Of a DNA stretch of 64,000 nucleotides, positions 8,511 through 17,950 are shown piece by piece. Both the position numbers and the translations under genes were made by a program. The notes under the pieces are model-generated. The model was not told the DNA's origin, did not search any database, and worked only from the letters and a program-made list of their open reading frames with translations. Numbering within the stretch: the stretch's first letter is position 1; each line of letters opens with the position of its first letter. The DNA comes from Pseudomonas gozinkensis (GTDB taxonomy: Bacteria > Pseudomonadota > Gammaproteobacteria > Pseudomonadales > Pseudomonadaceae): the NCBI RefSeq assembly GCF_014863585.1, contig NZ_CP062253.1, positions 3,312,501-3,376,500 on the forward strand, read 5' to 3'.

Positions 8511-9932
8511 TTACTTGCTGGCGACCGTCTCCGGCTGCCAGCCGCCACCGAGGGCCTTGTAGATCGCGACGATGCCGCGGTACAGATCCACTTCGGCCTG
8601 GGCCTGGCTGTCTTCGGCGTTCAAGCGTTCACGCTGGGCGTCGAGCAACACCAGGAAATCGGTGGTGCCTTCGCGGTAGCGAATCTCGGCGAGGTCGGCG
8701 GCCTTGCGGCTCGATTCGCTCTGACGGATCAGCGAGATCAGACGTTGCTGACGTTTGCCGTAATCACTGAAGGCGTTTTCCGACTCTTCCAGCGCGAGCA
8801 AGACTTGCTGCTCGTAGGTCGCCAGTGCGCCTTCGGCATCGGCATCGGCGCCGCGCAGACGGGCCCGCACGCTGCCCAGGTCAAACGCTGCCCAGGTGAT
8901 GCTCGGGCCCAGTGCCCAGGCGTTGGCCGCCGAGGACCCGATCTGCGAACCACGCCCGGCCGTCCAGCCGAGGAAACCGCTGAGGCTGACCCGAGGAAAC
9001 AGGTCCGCTTTGGCCACACCGATACGCGCCGTGGCCGAAGCCAGTTTGCGTTCGGCGCTGAGGATGTCCGGACGACGCTGCAGCAGTTCGCCCGGATCAC
9101 CGATCGGCAAGGCCTTGGCAATCGCCGGCAGGTCTTTCGGGCTCAGGTCGACTGTCAGTTTGTCCGGACGCTCACCCAGCAGGGTAGCGATGCGGTTTTT
9201 CTGCCGCGCCTGTTCCGCCTGCAACTGCGGCACGCTGGCTTCGACCGACGCCAGACGGGCATCGGCCCGTTCAACATCAAGCTGATCGCCAACGCCGGCG
9301 TCACGCAGGCTGATGGTGATCTTGCGCGACTCCTGCTGGTTGTTCAGGTTGGCCAGGGCAATCTTTTCCCGCAACTGGGCACCACGCAGTTGACCGTAAG
9401 CGTCTACCAGTTCGGCAATCATGGTGACTTGCAGTTGGTACAGATCGGCTTCGGCCGCTTGCTGGTCGGCGTCGCTGGCTTCCAGATTGCGCTGGATCCG
9501 TCCGAACAGGTCCAGCTCCCAGGCCATGTCCAGACCCAGGTCGTAGCGTTCGCTATTGACCCGTTGGGTGGTCTGGCCCGGAATCTGACCTTTGGCCAGA
9601 TCGCTGCTGGCGCGGCTGGTGATGGTCGGCATCGCGTCGTTGCTGGCATCGTCGCGGATCGCCCGGGCGGCTTTCCAGCGGGCGAACGCCACGCGCAGTT
9701 CACGGTTGCCTTGCAGCGATTGAGTCACCAACTGGTTGAGGGTCGGATCGTCGAACTGCTGCCACCAGATGCCTTCGAATTTCGAACGGTCGAAGTTCTT
9801 CTGGCCGGCGGCGCCGTCGGTGGCGGACGTGATGTTCGCCGCCTCCGTCGTCGGGGTCTTGTAGTCAGGGCCGACGGCGCAGGCACTCAGGGCCAGCACC
9901 AGCAGGCTCGGCAGGAAGACTTTCAGACTCAT
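8511..9932 (-). CDS. oprN: Outer-membrane efflux channel lipoprotein, OprN/OprM type
   Basis: A 473-residue outer-membrane factor of the OprM/TolC class. The signal peptide ends in LSAC with Cys18, the site of lipid attachment, followed by AVGPDYKTP, typical of this family. Two repeated outer-membrane efflux domains follow, with motifs such as AWELDLFGRI and LLQRRPDILSAERKLASATARIGVAKADLFP. It is the last gene of a mexE-mexF-oprN operon; its ATG overlaps the mexF-like stop by four bases. It would form the trimeric exit duct of the tripartite pump. The name follows operon context and sequence resemblance. Confidence 0.88.
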   Translation of the reverse strand: MSLKVFLPSLLVLALSACAVGPDYKTPTTEAANITSATDGAAGQKNFDRSKFEGIWWQQFDDPTLNQLVTQSLQGNRELRVAFARWKAARAIRDDASNDAMPTITSRASSDLAKGQIPGQTTQRVNSERYDLGLDMAWELDLFGRIQRNLEASDADQQAAEADLYQLQVTMIAELVDAYGQLRGAQLREKIALANLNNQQESRKITISLRDAGVGDQLDVERADARLASVEASVPQLQAEQARQKNRIATLLGERPDKLTVDLSPKDLPAIAKALPIGDPGELLQRRPDILSAERKLASATARIGVAKADLFPRVSLSGFLGWTAGRGSQIGSSAANAWALGPSITWAAFDLGSVRARLRGADADAEGALATYEQQVLLALEESENAFSDYGKRQQRLISLIRQSESSRKAADLAEIRYREGTTDFLVLLDAQRERLNAEDSQAQAEVDLYRGIVAIYKALGGGWQPETVASK

Positions 9933-12900
9933 TGGTGCGCCTCCAGTGGCTTTTGAACATTGTGTGCCTTGGCCGCTTTGCGCGCCTCGCTGCGCTCCAC
10001 GAAGTTGCGGATCAGCACATAGAACACGGGGGTCAGCAGAAGACCGAAGAAGGTCACACCGAGCATCCCGGAGAACACCGCCACACCCATGGCATGACGC
10101 ATCTCGGCACCGGCACCGCTGGAGAACACCAGTGGCACCACACCCATGATGAACGCGAACGAGGTCATCAGGATCGGCCGCAGACGCAGACGGCAGGCTT
10201 CCAGTACGGCGGCCAGCGGATCGAGGCCTTCTTGCTGTTTGTCCTTGGCGAATTCGACGATCAGAATCGCGTTTTTACACGCCAGGCCCACCAGTACGAT
10301 CAAGCCGATCTGGGTGAAGATGTTGTTGTCGCCGCCAGAAATGATCACACCGGTGATGGCCGACAGCAGGGTCATCGGTACGATCAGGATCACCGCCAGT
10401 GGCAGGCTCCAGCTTTCGTATTGAGCCGCGAGCACCAGGAACGCCAGCAATACGCAGAGCGGGAACACGAACAGCGCGGTGTTGCCGGACAGAATCTGCT
10501 GGTAGGTCAGGTCGGTCCACTCGTAGGTCATGCCGTTCGGAAGTTCATCCTTGAGCAGTTTCTCGATGGCTTTTTCGGCCTGGCCAGAGCTGTAGCCCGG
10601 GGCTGCGGCACCGTTGATTTCAGCGGTGATGAAGCCGTTGTAGTGCATCACACGGTCCGGGCCCGAGGTGTCGCTGACCTTGATGAAGGTCGCCAGCGGG
10701 ATCATTTCGCCTTTGTTGTTGCGTACTTTCAGCTGGCCGATCTGGTCGGATTCGAGGCGGAACTGCTGCTCGGCCTGAACGTTGACCTGATAAGTACGAC
10801 CGAAGCGGTTGAAGTCGTTGGCATACAGCGAACCCAGGTAGATCTGCAGGGTGTCGAAGATGTCGCTGACGGCCACGCCGTGGGTCTTGGCTTTTTCCCG
10901 GTCGATGGCGGCATCGACCTGCGGCACGTTCACGGTGTAGCTGGTGAACAGGTTGGCCAGTTCCGGAACGTTATGGCTCTTGGCAATAATGTTCATGGTT
11001 TCCTTGTACAGCTCTTCGTAGCCCAGGTTGCCCCGGTCTTCGATTTGCAGGCGGAAACCACCAATGGTGCCCAGACCTTGTACCGGCGGTGGCGGGAAGA
11101 TCGCCATGTAGGCTTCCTGAATGTTCGCGTACTGGCCGTTCAAGGCACCGGCGATCGCACCGGCAGACATGCTCGGGTCTTTACGCTCGTCGAACGGTTT
11201 CAGGGTCACGAACACGATGCCGGCGTTCGGGCTATTGGTGAAGCCGTTGATCGACAGGCCCGGGAACGCTACGGCGCTTTCCACGCCCGGCTGTTTCAGG
11301 GCGAGGTCGGACATGCGCTTGATCACGTCTTCGGTACGGTCCAGGCTCGCGGCGTCCGGCAATTGCGCGAAGGCCACCAGGTATTGCTTGTCCTGGCCGG
11401 GTACGAAACCGGTCGGCGTGCTGGAGAAACCGAAGAAGGTCAGCACCATCAGACCTGCGTACAGGAAGAGGGCGATGCCGCTGCCACGGATGACCCGGCG
11501 CACGGTGCCGACGTAGCCATGGCTGGCGCGGTCGAAGAAACGGTTGAACGGACGGAACAGCCAGCCACCGAAGATCTTGTCCAGCACTCGCGAGAAGCGG
11601 TCTTTCGGTGCGTCGTGACCTTTAAGCAACACAGCGGCCAGCGCTGGCGACAGGGTCAGCGAGTTGAAGGCCGAGATCACGGTCGAGATCGCGATGGTCA
11701 GTGCGAACTGCTTGTAGAACTGACCGGTGAGACCCGAGATGAATGCCGCCGGTACGAACACCGCACACAGCACCAGCGCCGTGGCAATGATCGGGCCGGT
11801 CACTTCGCCCATGGCCTTTTTGGTCGCATCGAAGGGGTTGAGCCCCAGTTCAATGTTCCGTTCGACGTTCTCCACCACCACGATGGCGTCGTCCACCACG
11901 ATACCGATCGCCAGTACCAGGCCGAACAGCGACAGGGCGTTGAGCGAGAAGCCGAACAGGTGCATCACCGCAAACGTACCGATCAACGATACCGGCACCG
12001 CCACCAAAGGAATGATCGAGGCGCGCCAGGTCTGCAGGAACAGGATCACCACCAGTACCACGAGAATCAGTGCTTCGAAGAGAGTGTGAACCACCGCCTC
12101 GATGGAGCCGCGCACGAAGATAGTCGGGTCATAGACGATGCTGTAGTCCATGCCTTGCGGGAAGCTTTTCTTCAGTTCTTCCATCTTGCCGCGAACTTCG
12201 TTCGAGATTTCGATGGCGTTGGAACCAGGACGCTGGAAGATCGGGATCGCTACGGCCGGCTGGTTGTTCAGCAACGAACGCAGGGCGTATTGGCTGGAAC
12301 CCAGTTCAACGCGGGCGATGTCCTTCAGACGAGTGATTTCACCGTTGTCGCCTGCGCGAATGATGATGTTCTCGAACTCTTCCTCGGAGACCAGACGGCC
12401 CTGAGTGTTGACCGACAGCTGGAAGCTCTGGGCATTCGGGGCAGGGGGCGCGCCCAGCTGGCCGGCGGCCACCTGACGGTTCTGCTCACGAATCGCGGTC
12501 ACCACATCAGTCGCGGTCAGATTGCGCGAAGCGGTCTTGTTCGGGTCGAGCCATACACGCAGCGAGTAATCGCCCATACCGAACAGCTGCACGTCACCCA
12601 CACCGCCGAGGCGAGCGAGCTCGTCCTTGATGTTGAGGATTGCGTAGTTGGACAGGTATAGCATGTCGTAGCGTTTGTCCGGCGAGGTCAAGTGCACAAC
12701 CATGGTCAGGTCGGGCGAAGCCTTGTCGACGGTGATACCGATGCGCGTCACTTCTTCTGGAAGTTTTGGCTCGGTCCGGGTCACGCGGTTCTGAACTTGC
12801 ACCTGCGCGTTATCCAGGTCGGTACCCAGGGCGAAGGTGATGGTCAGGGTGATCTTGCCGTCAGCGGTGGATTGCGAGGACATGTACAGCATGTTCTCGA

Positions 12901-13120
12901 CGCCGGTGATGGCCTGCTCCAGCGGAGCCGCCACGGTTTCACCGATGACTTTTGGGTTGGCGCCCGGGAAGTTGGCACGCACCACCACGGTCGGTGGCAC
13001 GACTTCCGGGTATTCGCTGATCGGCAACTGGAACAGCGAAATCGCACCGGCGATCAGGATCAGCAGCGACAGCACCGCTGCGAAGATCGGCCGTGAAATG
13101 AAGAATTGGGAAAAATTCAT
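9929..13120 (-). CDS. mexF: RND efflux pump inner-membrane transporter, MexF type
   Basis: A 1063-residue hydrophobe/amphiphile RND transporter, close to the usual length of MexF. The N-terminus MNFSQFFISRPIFAAVLS is typical. Two large periplasmic loops separate the 12 helices. The helix-4 proton-relay region reads GIVVDDAIVVVENVE with the paired aspartates, and a matching C-terminal half is present. In Pseudomonas the MexEF-OprN pump exports chloramphenicol, fluoroquinolones and quorum-sensing precursors. The gene starts 15 bases after the mexE-like stop and overlaps the channel gene. It appears intact. The 909-residue plus-strand ORF across it is an antisense shadow. Confidence 0.93.
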   Translation of the reverse strand: MNFSQFFISRPIFAAVLSLLILIAGAISLFQLPISEYPEVVPPTVVVRANFPGANPKVIGETVAAPLEQAITGVENMLYMSSQSTADGKITLTITFALGTDLDNAQVQVQNRVTRTEPKLPEEVTRIGITVDKASPDLTMVVHLTSPDKRYDMLYLSNYAILNIKDELARLGGVGDVQLFGMGDYSLRVWLDPNKTASRNLTATDVVTAIREQNRQVAAGQLGAPPAPNAQSFQLSVNTQGRLVSEEEFENIIIRAGDNGEITRLKDIARVELGSSQYALRSLLNNQPAVAIPIFQRPGSNAIEISNEVRGKMEELKKSFPQGMDYSIVYDPTIFVRGSIEAVVHTLFEALILVVLVVILFLQTWRASIIPLVAVPVSLIGTFAVMHLFGFSLNALSLFGLVLAIGIVVDDAIVVVENVERNIELGLNPFDATKKAMGEVTGPIIATALVLCAVFVPAAFISGLTGQFYKQFALTIAISTVISAFNSLTLSPALAAVLLKGHDAPKDRFSRVLDKIFGGWLFRPFNRFFDRASHGYVGTVRRVIRGSGIALFLYAGLMVLTFFGFSSTPTGFVPGQDKQYLVAFAQLPDAASLDRTEDVIKRMSDLALKQPGVESAVAFPGLSINGFTNSPNAGIVFVTLKPFDERKDPSMSAGAIAGALNGQYANIQEAYMAIFPPPPVQGLGTIGGFRLQIEDRGNLGYEELYKETMNIIAKSHNVPELANLFTSYTVNVPQVDAAIDREKAKTHGVAVSDIFDTLQIYLGSLYANDFNRFGRTYQVNVQAEQQFRLESDQIGQLKVRNNKGEMIPLATFIKVSDTSGPDRVMHYNGFITAEINGAAAPGYSSGQAEKAIEKLLKDELPNGMTYEWTDLTYQQILSGNTALFVFPLCVLLAFLVLAAQYESWSLPLAVILIVPMTLLSAITGVIISGGDNNIFTQIGLIVLVGLACKNAILIVEFAKDKQQEGLDPLAAVLEACRLRLRPILMTSFAFIMGVVPLVFSSGAGAEMRHAMGVAVFSGMLGVTFFGLLLTPVFYVLIRNFVERSEARKAAKAHNVQKPLEAHQ

Positions 13121-13135
13121 CGGAGTTGTCGTCCC

Positions 13136-14389
13136 TTAACCGCGTGGGGTCGCAGCAGCCAGTTTCACAACCGAACCCGGCGCGCCTTTGGCAGGTGCGA
13201 CTTTGGGCAGGTTGCTGGCTTCCAGCGCTTGTCGTTGTTGAGCGAGAGCGGCAATGGTCTGCTCGCTGGCCATCGGGATTACTTCAGGCGTGACTGGCGA
13301 GCCAGGACGAACCCGTTGCAGACCCTTGACGATGATCGTGTCGTCCTTGTTCAGGCCGCTGCGCACGATGCGCAGGCCCTCGATCTTCGGACCGAGCTCG
13401 ACGGCGCGGTAGGCGGTCTTGTTGTCGCCATCCATCACCAGCACGAACTTCTTGCCGAGGTCGGTACCGACCGCTTCATCGTTGATCAGCATGGCGTTGT
13501 AGGTGCCGCTGCCGACCAGTTTCAAACGCGCATACAGGCCTGGGGTGTAAGTGCCATCGCTGTTGTCGAACACGGCGCGCCCACGGATGGTGCCGGTCTT
13601 CGGGTTGACCTGGTTGTCGACGAAGTTCATCTGGCCCAGGTGCGGGTTGCCGTCTTCATTGGACAGGCCCATGTACACCGGAGTGGTTGCACCGCGCTGA
13701 CCCTGACGGGCGAGTTGGGTGTATTTGAGGAACACACGCTCGTCGGCGTCGAAGTAGGCGTAGACCTTGTCGGTGGAAACCACGCTGGTCAGCGCAGTGG
13801 TGTCGGCGGTCACCAGGTTACCGGCGGTGATCTCGGCACGGCTGACGCGGCCGCTGATTGGCGCGGTGACGCGGGTGAAGCTCAGGTTCAGCTTGGCCAG
13901 ATCCAGTTGCGCTTGCAGCGCGCCGACAGCAGCACGAGCTTCTTGTGCAGCGCTGGTGCGCGAGTCGGCCAGCTCAGCGGAGATGGCGTTGCTGGCACGC
14001 AGACGTTCGCCACGACCGGCTTCGTTTTCACTGCGGGTGGCATTGGCGCGGGATTGAGCAACCAGGGCTTCGAGGCGGCGGACCTCGGCCTGGAACGGAC
14101 GCGGGTCGATCTGGAACAGCAGGTCGCCTTTCTTGACCAGTGCACCTTCGGTGAAGGCGACTTCGTCGATCTGGCCGGAGACCCGCGGACGGATTTCAAC
14201 GGTTTCCGGCGCCTCGAGGCGCCCGGTGAACTCGTCCCACTCGTTGACCGGTTGTTCCAGCACCTTGGCCACGCTGACTTTGGCAGCAGGCATGGTGGCG
14301 GCGGTCTCCGGAGTCTTGCCGCAGGCGCTCATCACCAGCACGGCCAACATGGCCAACGGGAAGCGCAAATGTTTGAGTGATTGTTCCAT
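13136..14389 (-). CDS. mexE: RND efflux periplasmic adaptor lipoprotein, MexE type
   Basis: A 417-residue membrane-fusion protein. I chose ATG 14389, giving the N-terminus MEQSLKHLRF and a lipobox MSAC with Cys23; the longer frame from 14515 has no signal. Lipoyl (PRVSGQIDEVAFTEGALVKKG), alpha-hairpin, beta-barrel and membrane-proximal domains follow in the usual order. It is the first gene of the minus-strand mexE-mexF-oprN operon. A candidate MexT box lies about 75 bases upstream, so activation by the nearby LysR regulator is likely. Confidence 0.92.
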   Translation of the reverse strand: MEQSLKHLRFPLAMLAVLVMSACGKTPETAATMPAAKVSVAKVLEQPVNEWDEFTGRLEAPETVEIRPRVSGQIDEVAFTEGALVKKGDLLFQIDPRPFQAEVRRLEALVAQSRANATRSENEAGRGERLRASNAISAELADSRTSAAQEARAAVGALQAQLDLAKLNLSFTRVTAPISGRVSRAEITAGNLVTADTTALTSVVSTDKVYAYFDADERVFLKYTQLARQGQRGATTPVYMGLSNEDGNPHLGQMNFVDNQVNPKTGTIRGRAVFDNSDGTYTPGLYARLKLVGSGTYNAMLINDEAVGTDLGKKFVLVMDGDNKTAYRAVELGPKIEGLRIVRSGLNKDDTIIVKGLQRVRPGSPVTPEVIPMASEQTIAALAQQRQALEASNLPKVAPAKGAPGSVVKLAAATPRG

Positions 14390-14464
14390 GGATGCATCCG
14401 CCAATGTATTGAAGATGGGCGGATGATGCTCGGCGGGTAGATGGCAAACGAATCGAATGACACG

Positions 14465-14488
14465 AAGGTAACTATCATTCGGAATGAT
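14465..14488 (-). promoter_or_regulatory. Candidate MexT box upstream of mexE
   Basis: Read on the minus strand, the site is ATCA-N5-AATGAT-N4-ACCTT. The MexT consensus as I recall it is ATCA-N5-GTCGAT-N4-ACYAT, so spacing is exact and most fixed bases agree. It lies 76-99 bases before the mexE start, as expected for a LysR activator site. Confidence 0.6.
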
Positions 14489-14673
14489 ATAAGCCCGAGC
14501 GAAGCCCTCTAGCATGCGCCTTTCGTTAGGGGGCTATCAATTGGTTTCAGGGCAATTCTCTGTTACCTGAGACGCAAAGGTCGGATGTGAAACTGCACGG
14601 TGGTGAATACGCGAGGATTAAAATGCCCACCCCCGCCTTGCGACAGGGCCGGCAATAGACCTTCGATTGGCGT

Positions 14674-15189
14674 CTATCTGAAAATCTGCTCAATCATGAC
14701 CCTGGACGGGATCAATAGGGTATTCGAGTAATAGGCTTCGTACCCATAGGCGGTTATCCGAACTTTGCATGGGATCGAATTTTGCGACTCGAGCAACGGC
14801 TTGATGGCGTCATAGTCATTCAAGTCGCGTTGAGTTCCATACGGGTGGGTGTAGTAAAAGATGAGTTCGGAGGAAAACTTGTAATTGGGTTTGGTTTGAC
14901 TGCTGGCGATTATTCGCCCTTCGGCTTTTACGGCAATTGGATGCTCGGATGAGAACTCCGTGTCTCGATTCAGGGAGCAACTGAGGGTCGGTGAGAGCTG
15001 ATTGGACTGTTCGTAATCACTGAAAGCGTTCTGCAAATCCACAGTGGAGCTGAAGTGTGCCGTGAACAGATTGCTGGAGCCCATTCTGAAGGACGATAAC
15101 GTGAGATCGGCCGCTGGAATACTGGCCGTTTTGACACAGCCACTACAGAGAAGCAATGCAAGGTAAATGACACCGCGCAGTCCGTTCAT
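14674..15189 (-). CDS. Hypothetical lipoprotein between mexE and mexT
   Basis: A 171-residue protein of no family I recognise. The start at ATG 15189 gives a signal-like N-terminus (MNGLRGVIYLALLLCSGC) with an imperfect lipobox at Cys18; a longer frame opens at 15279. The mature part has two cysteines (TLSCSLN and IPCKVR), probably a disulfide, and mixed polar sequence without repeats. Base composition is more AT-rich than the flanking efflux genes. It lies in the same orientation between mexT and mexE, where the P. aeruginosa locus, as I remember it, has no gene. Function unknown. Confidence 0.6.
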   Translation of the reverse strand: MNGLRGVIYLALLLCSGCVKTASIPAADLTLSSFRMGSSNLFTAHFSSTVDLQNAFSDYEQSNQLSPTLSCSLNRDTEFSSEHPIAVKAEGRIIASSQTKPNYKFSSELIFYYTHPYGTQRDLNDYDAIKPLLESQNSIPCKVRITAYGYEAYYSNTLLIPSRVMIEQIFR

Positions 15190-15307
15190 TGGCGTGTCTG
15201 TATACGTGCAGCACGCATAGAATTTACCGTCCCTGGAAATTTCGTCGCGAAGATTGCCGCAAGCCACTGCCACATTCATTAATCTCTATGACTCGTTATG
15301 GTAAAGG

Positions 15308-16225
15308 CTATGCCAGGCTATCCGGATCCCCAAAAAACATCTGAATCCGCGACCTCAACCACCGCTCCCCCGGATCATTATCCTGCGACCCACGCCACGC
15401 CATGTGCAATTCGAAGGTGCGCGTCGGCAGCGGCGGATCCTCCGCCCGAACCCCGCCCGCAGCCGTCAGCGCATCCGCGGTGTAATCAGGCACCGTCGCG
15501 ACAATGTCAGTCCCGGCCAGCAACGTACTCAGCCCGTTGAACTGAGGCACGGCCAGCACCACATGACGCTTGCGCCCCAATTTCTCCAGTTCTTCATCAA
15601 TAAAGCCACTGAGGTCACCAGCAAACGACACCAGCGCATGCGGTCGGGCGCAGTAATCGTCCAGGCTCAACGGTCCCGGCACAGTATCGGCGCGCAGCAG
15701 TTTGGGGGCGCTGCGGCGCAGGACCTTGCGTTTGGCGTTGGCCGGCAGGTCGGTGGTGTAGCTGACGCCGATGGAGATTTCACCGGAGGCGAGCAGGCCG
15801 GGCATCAGGATGTAGTTGACGCGACGTATCACCAGCACGATGCCGGGTGCTTCAGCGCGCAGACGCTTGAGCAGCATCGGTAGCAACGCGAATTCGACGT
15901 CGTCCGACAGGCCGATGCGAAATACCGAAGTGCTGGTGGCCGGGTCGAATTCTGCCGCGCGGCTGACGGCGGTGGAAATCGAGTCGAGGGCCGGGGAGAG
16001 CAGGGCGAAGATTTCCACCGCGCGGGCGGAAGGCTCCATGCTGCGCCCGGTGCGCACAAACAGAGGGTCGTCGAACAGCCCGCGCAGGCGTGAAAGCGCC
16101 GCGCTGATCGCCGGCTGGCCGAGAAACAGCTTTTCCGCCGCACGGGTCACGCTGCGCTCATGCATCAGCGTTTCGAACACGATCAACAGGTTGAGGTCGA
16201 CACGACGCAGGTCATTACGATTCAT
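15308..16225 (-). CDS. mexT: LysR-type transcriptional activator MexT
   Basis: A 305-residue LysR regulator. From memory it closely matches Pseudomonas MexT through the winged helix (MNRNDLRRVDLNLLIVFETL, then VTRAAEKLFLGQPAISAALSRL) and the effector domain (ISIGVSY, DYCARPHALVSFAGDLSGF). I start it at ATG 16225, with AGGA six bases upstream; the 21-residue extension from 16288 is not family-like. MexT activates mexEF-oprN and mexS in response to redox or electrophile stress. No disruption of the frame is visible, so the regulator should be functional. It is divergent from mexS across a 270-base region. Confidence 0.95.
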   Translation of the reverse strand: MNRNDLRRVDLNLLIVFETLMHERSVTRAAEKLFLGQPAISAALSRLRGLFDDPLFVRTGRSMEPSARAVEIFALLSPALDSISTAVSRAAEFDPATSTSVFRIGLSDDVEFALLPMLLKRLRAEAPGIVLVIRRVNYILMPGLLASGEISIGVSYTTDLPANAKRKVLRRSAPKLLRADTVPGPLSLDDYCARPHALVSFAGDLSGFIDEELEKLGRKRHVVLAVPQFNGLSTLLAGTDIVATVPDYTADALTAAGGVRAEDPPLPTRTFELHMAWRGSQDNDPGERWLRSRIQMFFGDPDSLA

Positions 16226-16394
16226 CTGGAGTCCTGGCAGAGTCATCAAGCTTGACGAGAGCGACCATATGAGAACAATGGCCGGCATGAATCTTACGGG
16301 GAAAGGCTGGTAGTCTGCACCGGGTAATTCAGCTTTACTGAGATGACGGCAGCAGATTTTTCATGGATTTTCTCAATGCTGACCATGCTGCGGA

Positions 16395-16418
16395 ATCAAT
16401 GACAGGCATGTCGACTAT
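16395..16418 (+). promoter_or_regulatory. Candidate MexT box upstream of mexS
   Basis: The site reads ATCA-N5-AGGCAT-N4-ACTAT, matching the recalled consensus ATCA-N5-GTCGAT-N4-ACYAT at both outer blocks with exact spacing. It lies 78-101 bases before the mexS start, about the same distance as the box before mexE. Confidence 0.6.
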
Positions 16419-16495
16419 TAATAGCCACTGATAGTCTTGGCTGGAAAGCCCAGATAGAGTTCAGGGCATTAGAGGTTACTTTGACGAGGTTTGCG

Positions 16496-17518
16496 ATGTC
16501 CCGCACGATCCGTTTTCACAAGTTTGGTCCAGCCGAGGTGCTCAAATGCGAAGAGCATGCGGCTACTCAGCCAGGTCCTGGCGAAGTGCAGGTGCGTGTC
16601 GAGGCAATCGGCATCAGCTGGTATGACACGCTCTGGCGTCAGAATCTGGCGTCGTCCCAGGCACGTCTGCCTTCAGGCCTGGGCCATGAAATGTCCGGCG
16701 TGGTCACAGCGGTCGGCGACGGCGTCGAGGATCTGGCAGTGGGCGACAAGGTGGCCAGCTTCCCGGCCGAGAGCCCGAATGATTACCCGGTCTACGGCGA
16801 ACTGATCGTTTTGCCGCGCACCGCGCTGACCCGCTATCCCGACGTGCTCAGCCCGATTGAAGCCAGCGTGCATTACACGCCGCTGTTGATCGCCTATTTC
16901 GGTTACGTTGATCTGGCACGGGTCAAGCCCGGGCAGTTCGCCCTGGTGACCGACGCCAGCCACTGTGCAGGTCCGTCCTTCGTTCAGTTGGGCAAGGCGC
17001 TGGGTGTGCGGGTGATCGCTGCCACCAAAACGGCGGAGGAGCGTGAGTACCTGCTGTCTCTCGGTGCCGAGAAAGTGATCGTCACCGAAGAAGAAGATCT
17101 GTTGATGCGCATCAACAAAATCACTGACAACCGTGGTGTTGACGTGGTGTTCGACGGTCTCGGCGGGCCACAGATGTCGCTGCTTGGCGATGTGCTGGCA
17201 CCCCGTGGCAGTCTGGTGCTGTACGGTTTGCAGGGCGGCAATCAGACGCCGTTCCCGGCCTGCGCAGCGTTCCAGAAGAACATTCAGTTCTTTGTGCATT
17301 GCATCGGTAACTTCACCGGCAAGCCGGAGCTGGGCATCATCCAGGATCACGTGGCCTTGCAGCGTGCCTTGCGTGATATCAACCAGCTCACCGCCGACCG
17401 TGTGCTGCTTCCGCTCAAGACCCGGGTGTTCCCGTTCAACGAGTTTGTCGAAGCTCACCGCTATATGGACGAGTGTCCGTGCCGCGAGCGGGTTGCCCTG
17501 CAAATCGAAACTGCCTGA
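16496..17518 (+). CDS. mexS: MexS-like quinone/zinc-type alcohol dehydrogenase family oxidoreductase
   Basis: A 340-residue medium-chain dehydrogenase/reductase. The GroES-like catalytic domain covers about residues 1-130 (GLGHEMSGVVTAVGDGVEDL), and the NAD(P)-binding Rossmann part follows (about 135-270, LVTDASHCAGPSFVQLGKALGVRVIAATKT). ATG 16496 follows a GACGAGG site; the TTG at 16481 is less likely. By position (divergent from mexT) and sequence it matches MexS, whose loss in P. aeruginosa raises MexT activity, presumably because it removes an electrophile that activates MexT. The reaction is not known from sequence alone. Confidence 0.9.
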   Translation: MSRTIRFHKFGPAEVLKCEEHAATQPGPGEVQVRVEAIGISWYDTLWRQNLASSQARLPSGLGHEMSGVVTAVGDGVEDLAVGDKVASFPAESPNDYPVYGELIVLPRTALTRYPDVLSPIEASVHYTPLLIAYFGYVDLARVKPGQFALVTDASHCAGPSFVQLGKALGVRVIAATKTAEEREYLLSLGAEKVIVTEEEDLLMRINKITDNRGVDVVFDGLGGPQMSLLGDVLAPRGSLVLYGLQGGNQTPFPACAAFQKNIQFFVHCIGNFTGKPELGIIQDHVALQRALRDINQLTADRVLLPLKTRVFPFNEFVEAHRYMDECPCRERVALQIETA

Positions 17519-17528
17519 CCTCCCAATC

Positions 17529-17552
17529 AGAGTCCGTGGCCCCACGGACTCT
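17529..17552 (+). terminator. Hairpin after mexS, possible terminator
   Basis: Near-perfect inverted repeat AGAGTCCGTGG / CCACGGACTCT starting 10 bases after the mexS stop. The downstream T-run is weak (CTTGTGCG), so it may be an inefficient terminator or an RNA-stabilising hairpin. Confidence 0.5.
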
Positions 17553-17704
17553 TGTGCGCTTTGTCCTTCAGACATCGAGAACCCCTGGGCCAGACGCCTG
17601 GGGACGTTCAGCAACTGAACTGGTTTTTGCTCTCGATCTGTATCTTCTAATTGCACTCCAGACCCTGATAATTGAATGACTACTTTCATCTCAAGGAATG
17701 AGCT

Positions 17705-17950
17705 ATGTCTGTGCATTCTATTTGTTCCGTACAGTATCAATCGGCTGTTTATCATCGCATCTCAAACTTTTGTTTAAAGTTTGTAGGGGTGCCATGTAAT
17801 CCCTTCTTTTTTTCTTGTACTCATCACGTGCAGGGGCTTGTAAGAAGTTTCCTAGGAAAACTCGATCCAGCAAGGAGCCCAGCCACGACGGGCCTTTCAG
17901 TCCTTTCGCTCGTGATTCTGAAATGCCACGCGCTCAACTGTTTCAAATAA
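17705..17950 (+). CDS. Small ORF, doubtful coding status
   Basis: An 81-codon frame with a good ribosome-binding site (AAGGA seven bases before the ATG) in the AT-rich gap. The product is cysteine-rich (six Cys) and resembles nothing I recognise. Codon use is atypical for this genome (no GC3 bias), so it is either foreign, very young or not coding. Confidence 0.2.
   Translation: MSVHSICSVQYQSAVYHRISNFCLKFVGVPCNPFFFSCTHHVQGLVRSFLGKLDPARSPATTGLSVLSLVILKCHALNCFK

Noticed and set aside
9932..12661. 909-codon plus-strand ORF
   Set aside because: It is fully antisense to mexF. GC3-rich genes leave the opposite frame open, and the translation is low-complexity His/Arg/Gln with no motif.
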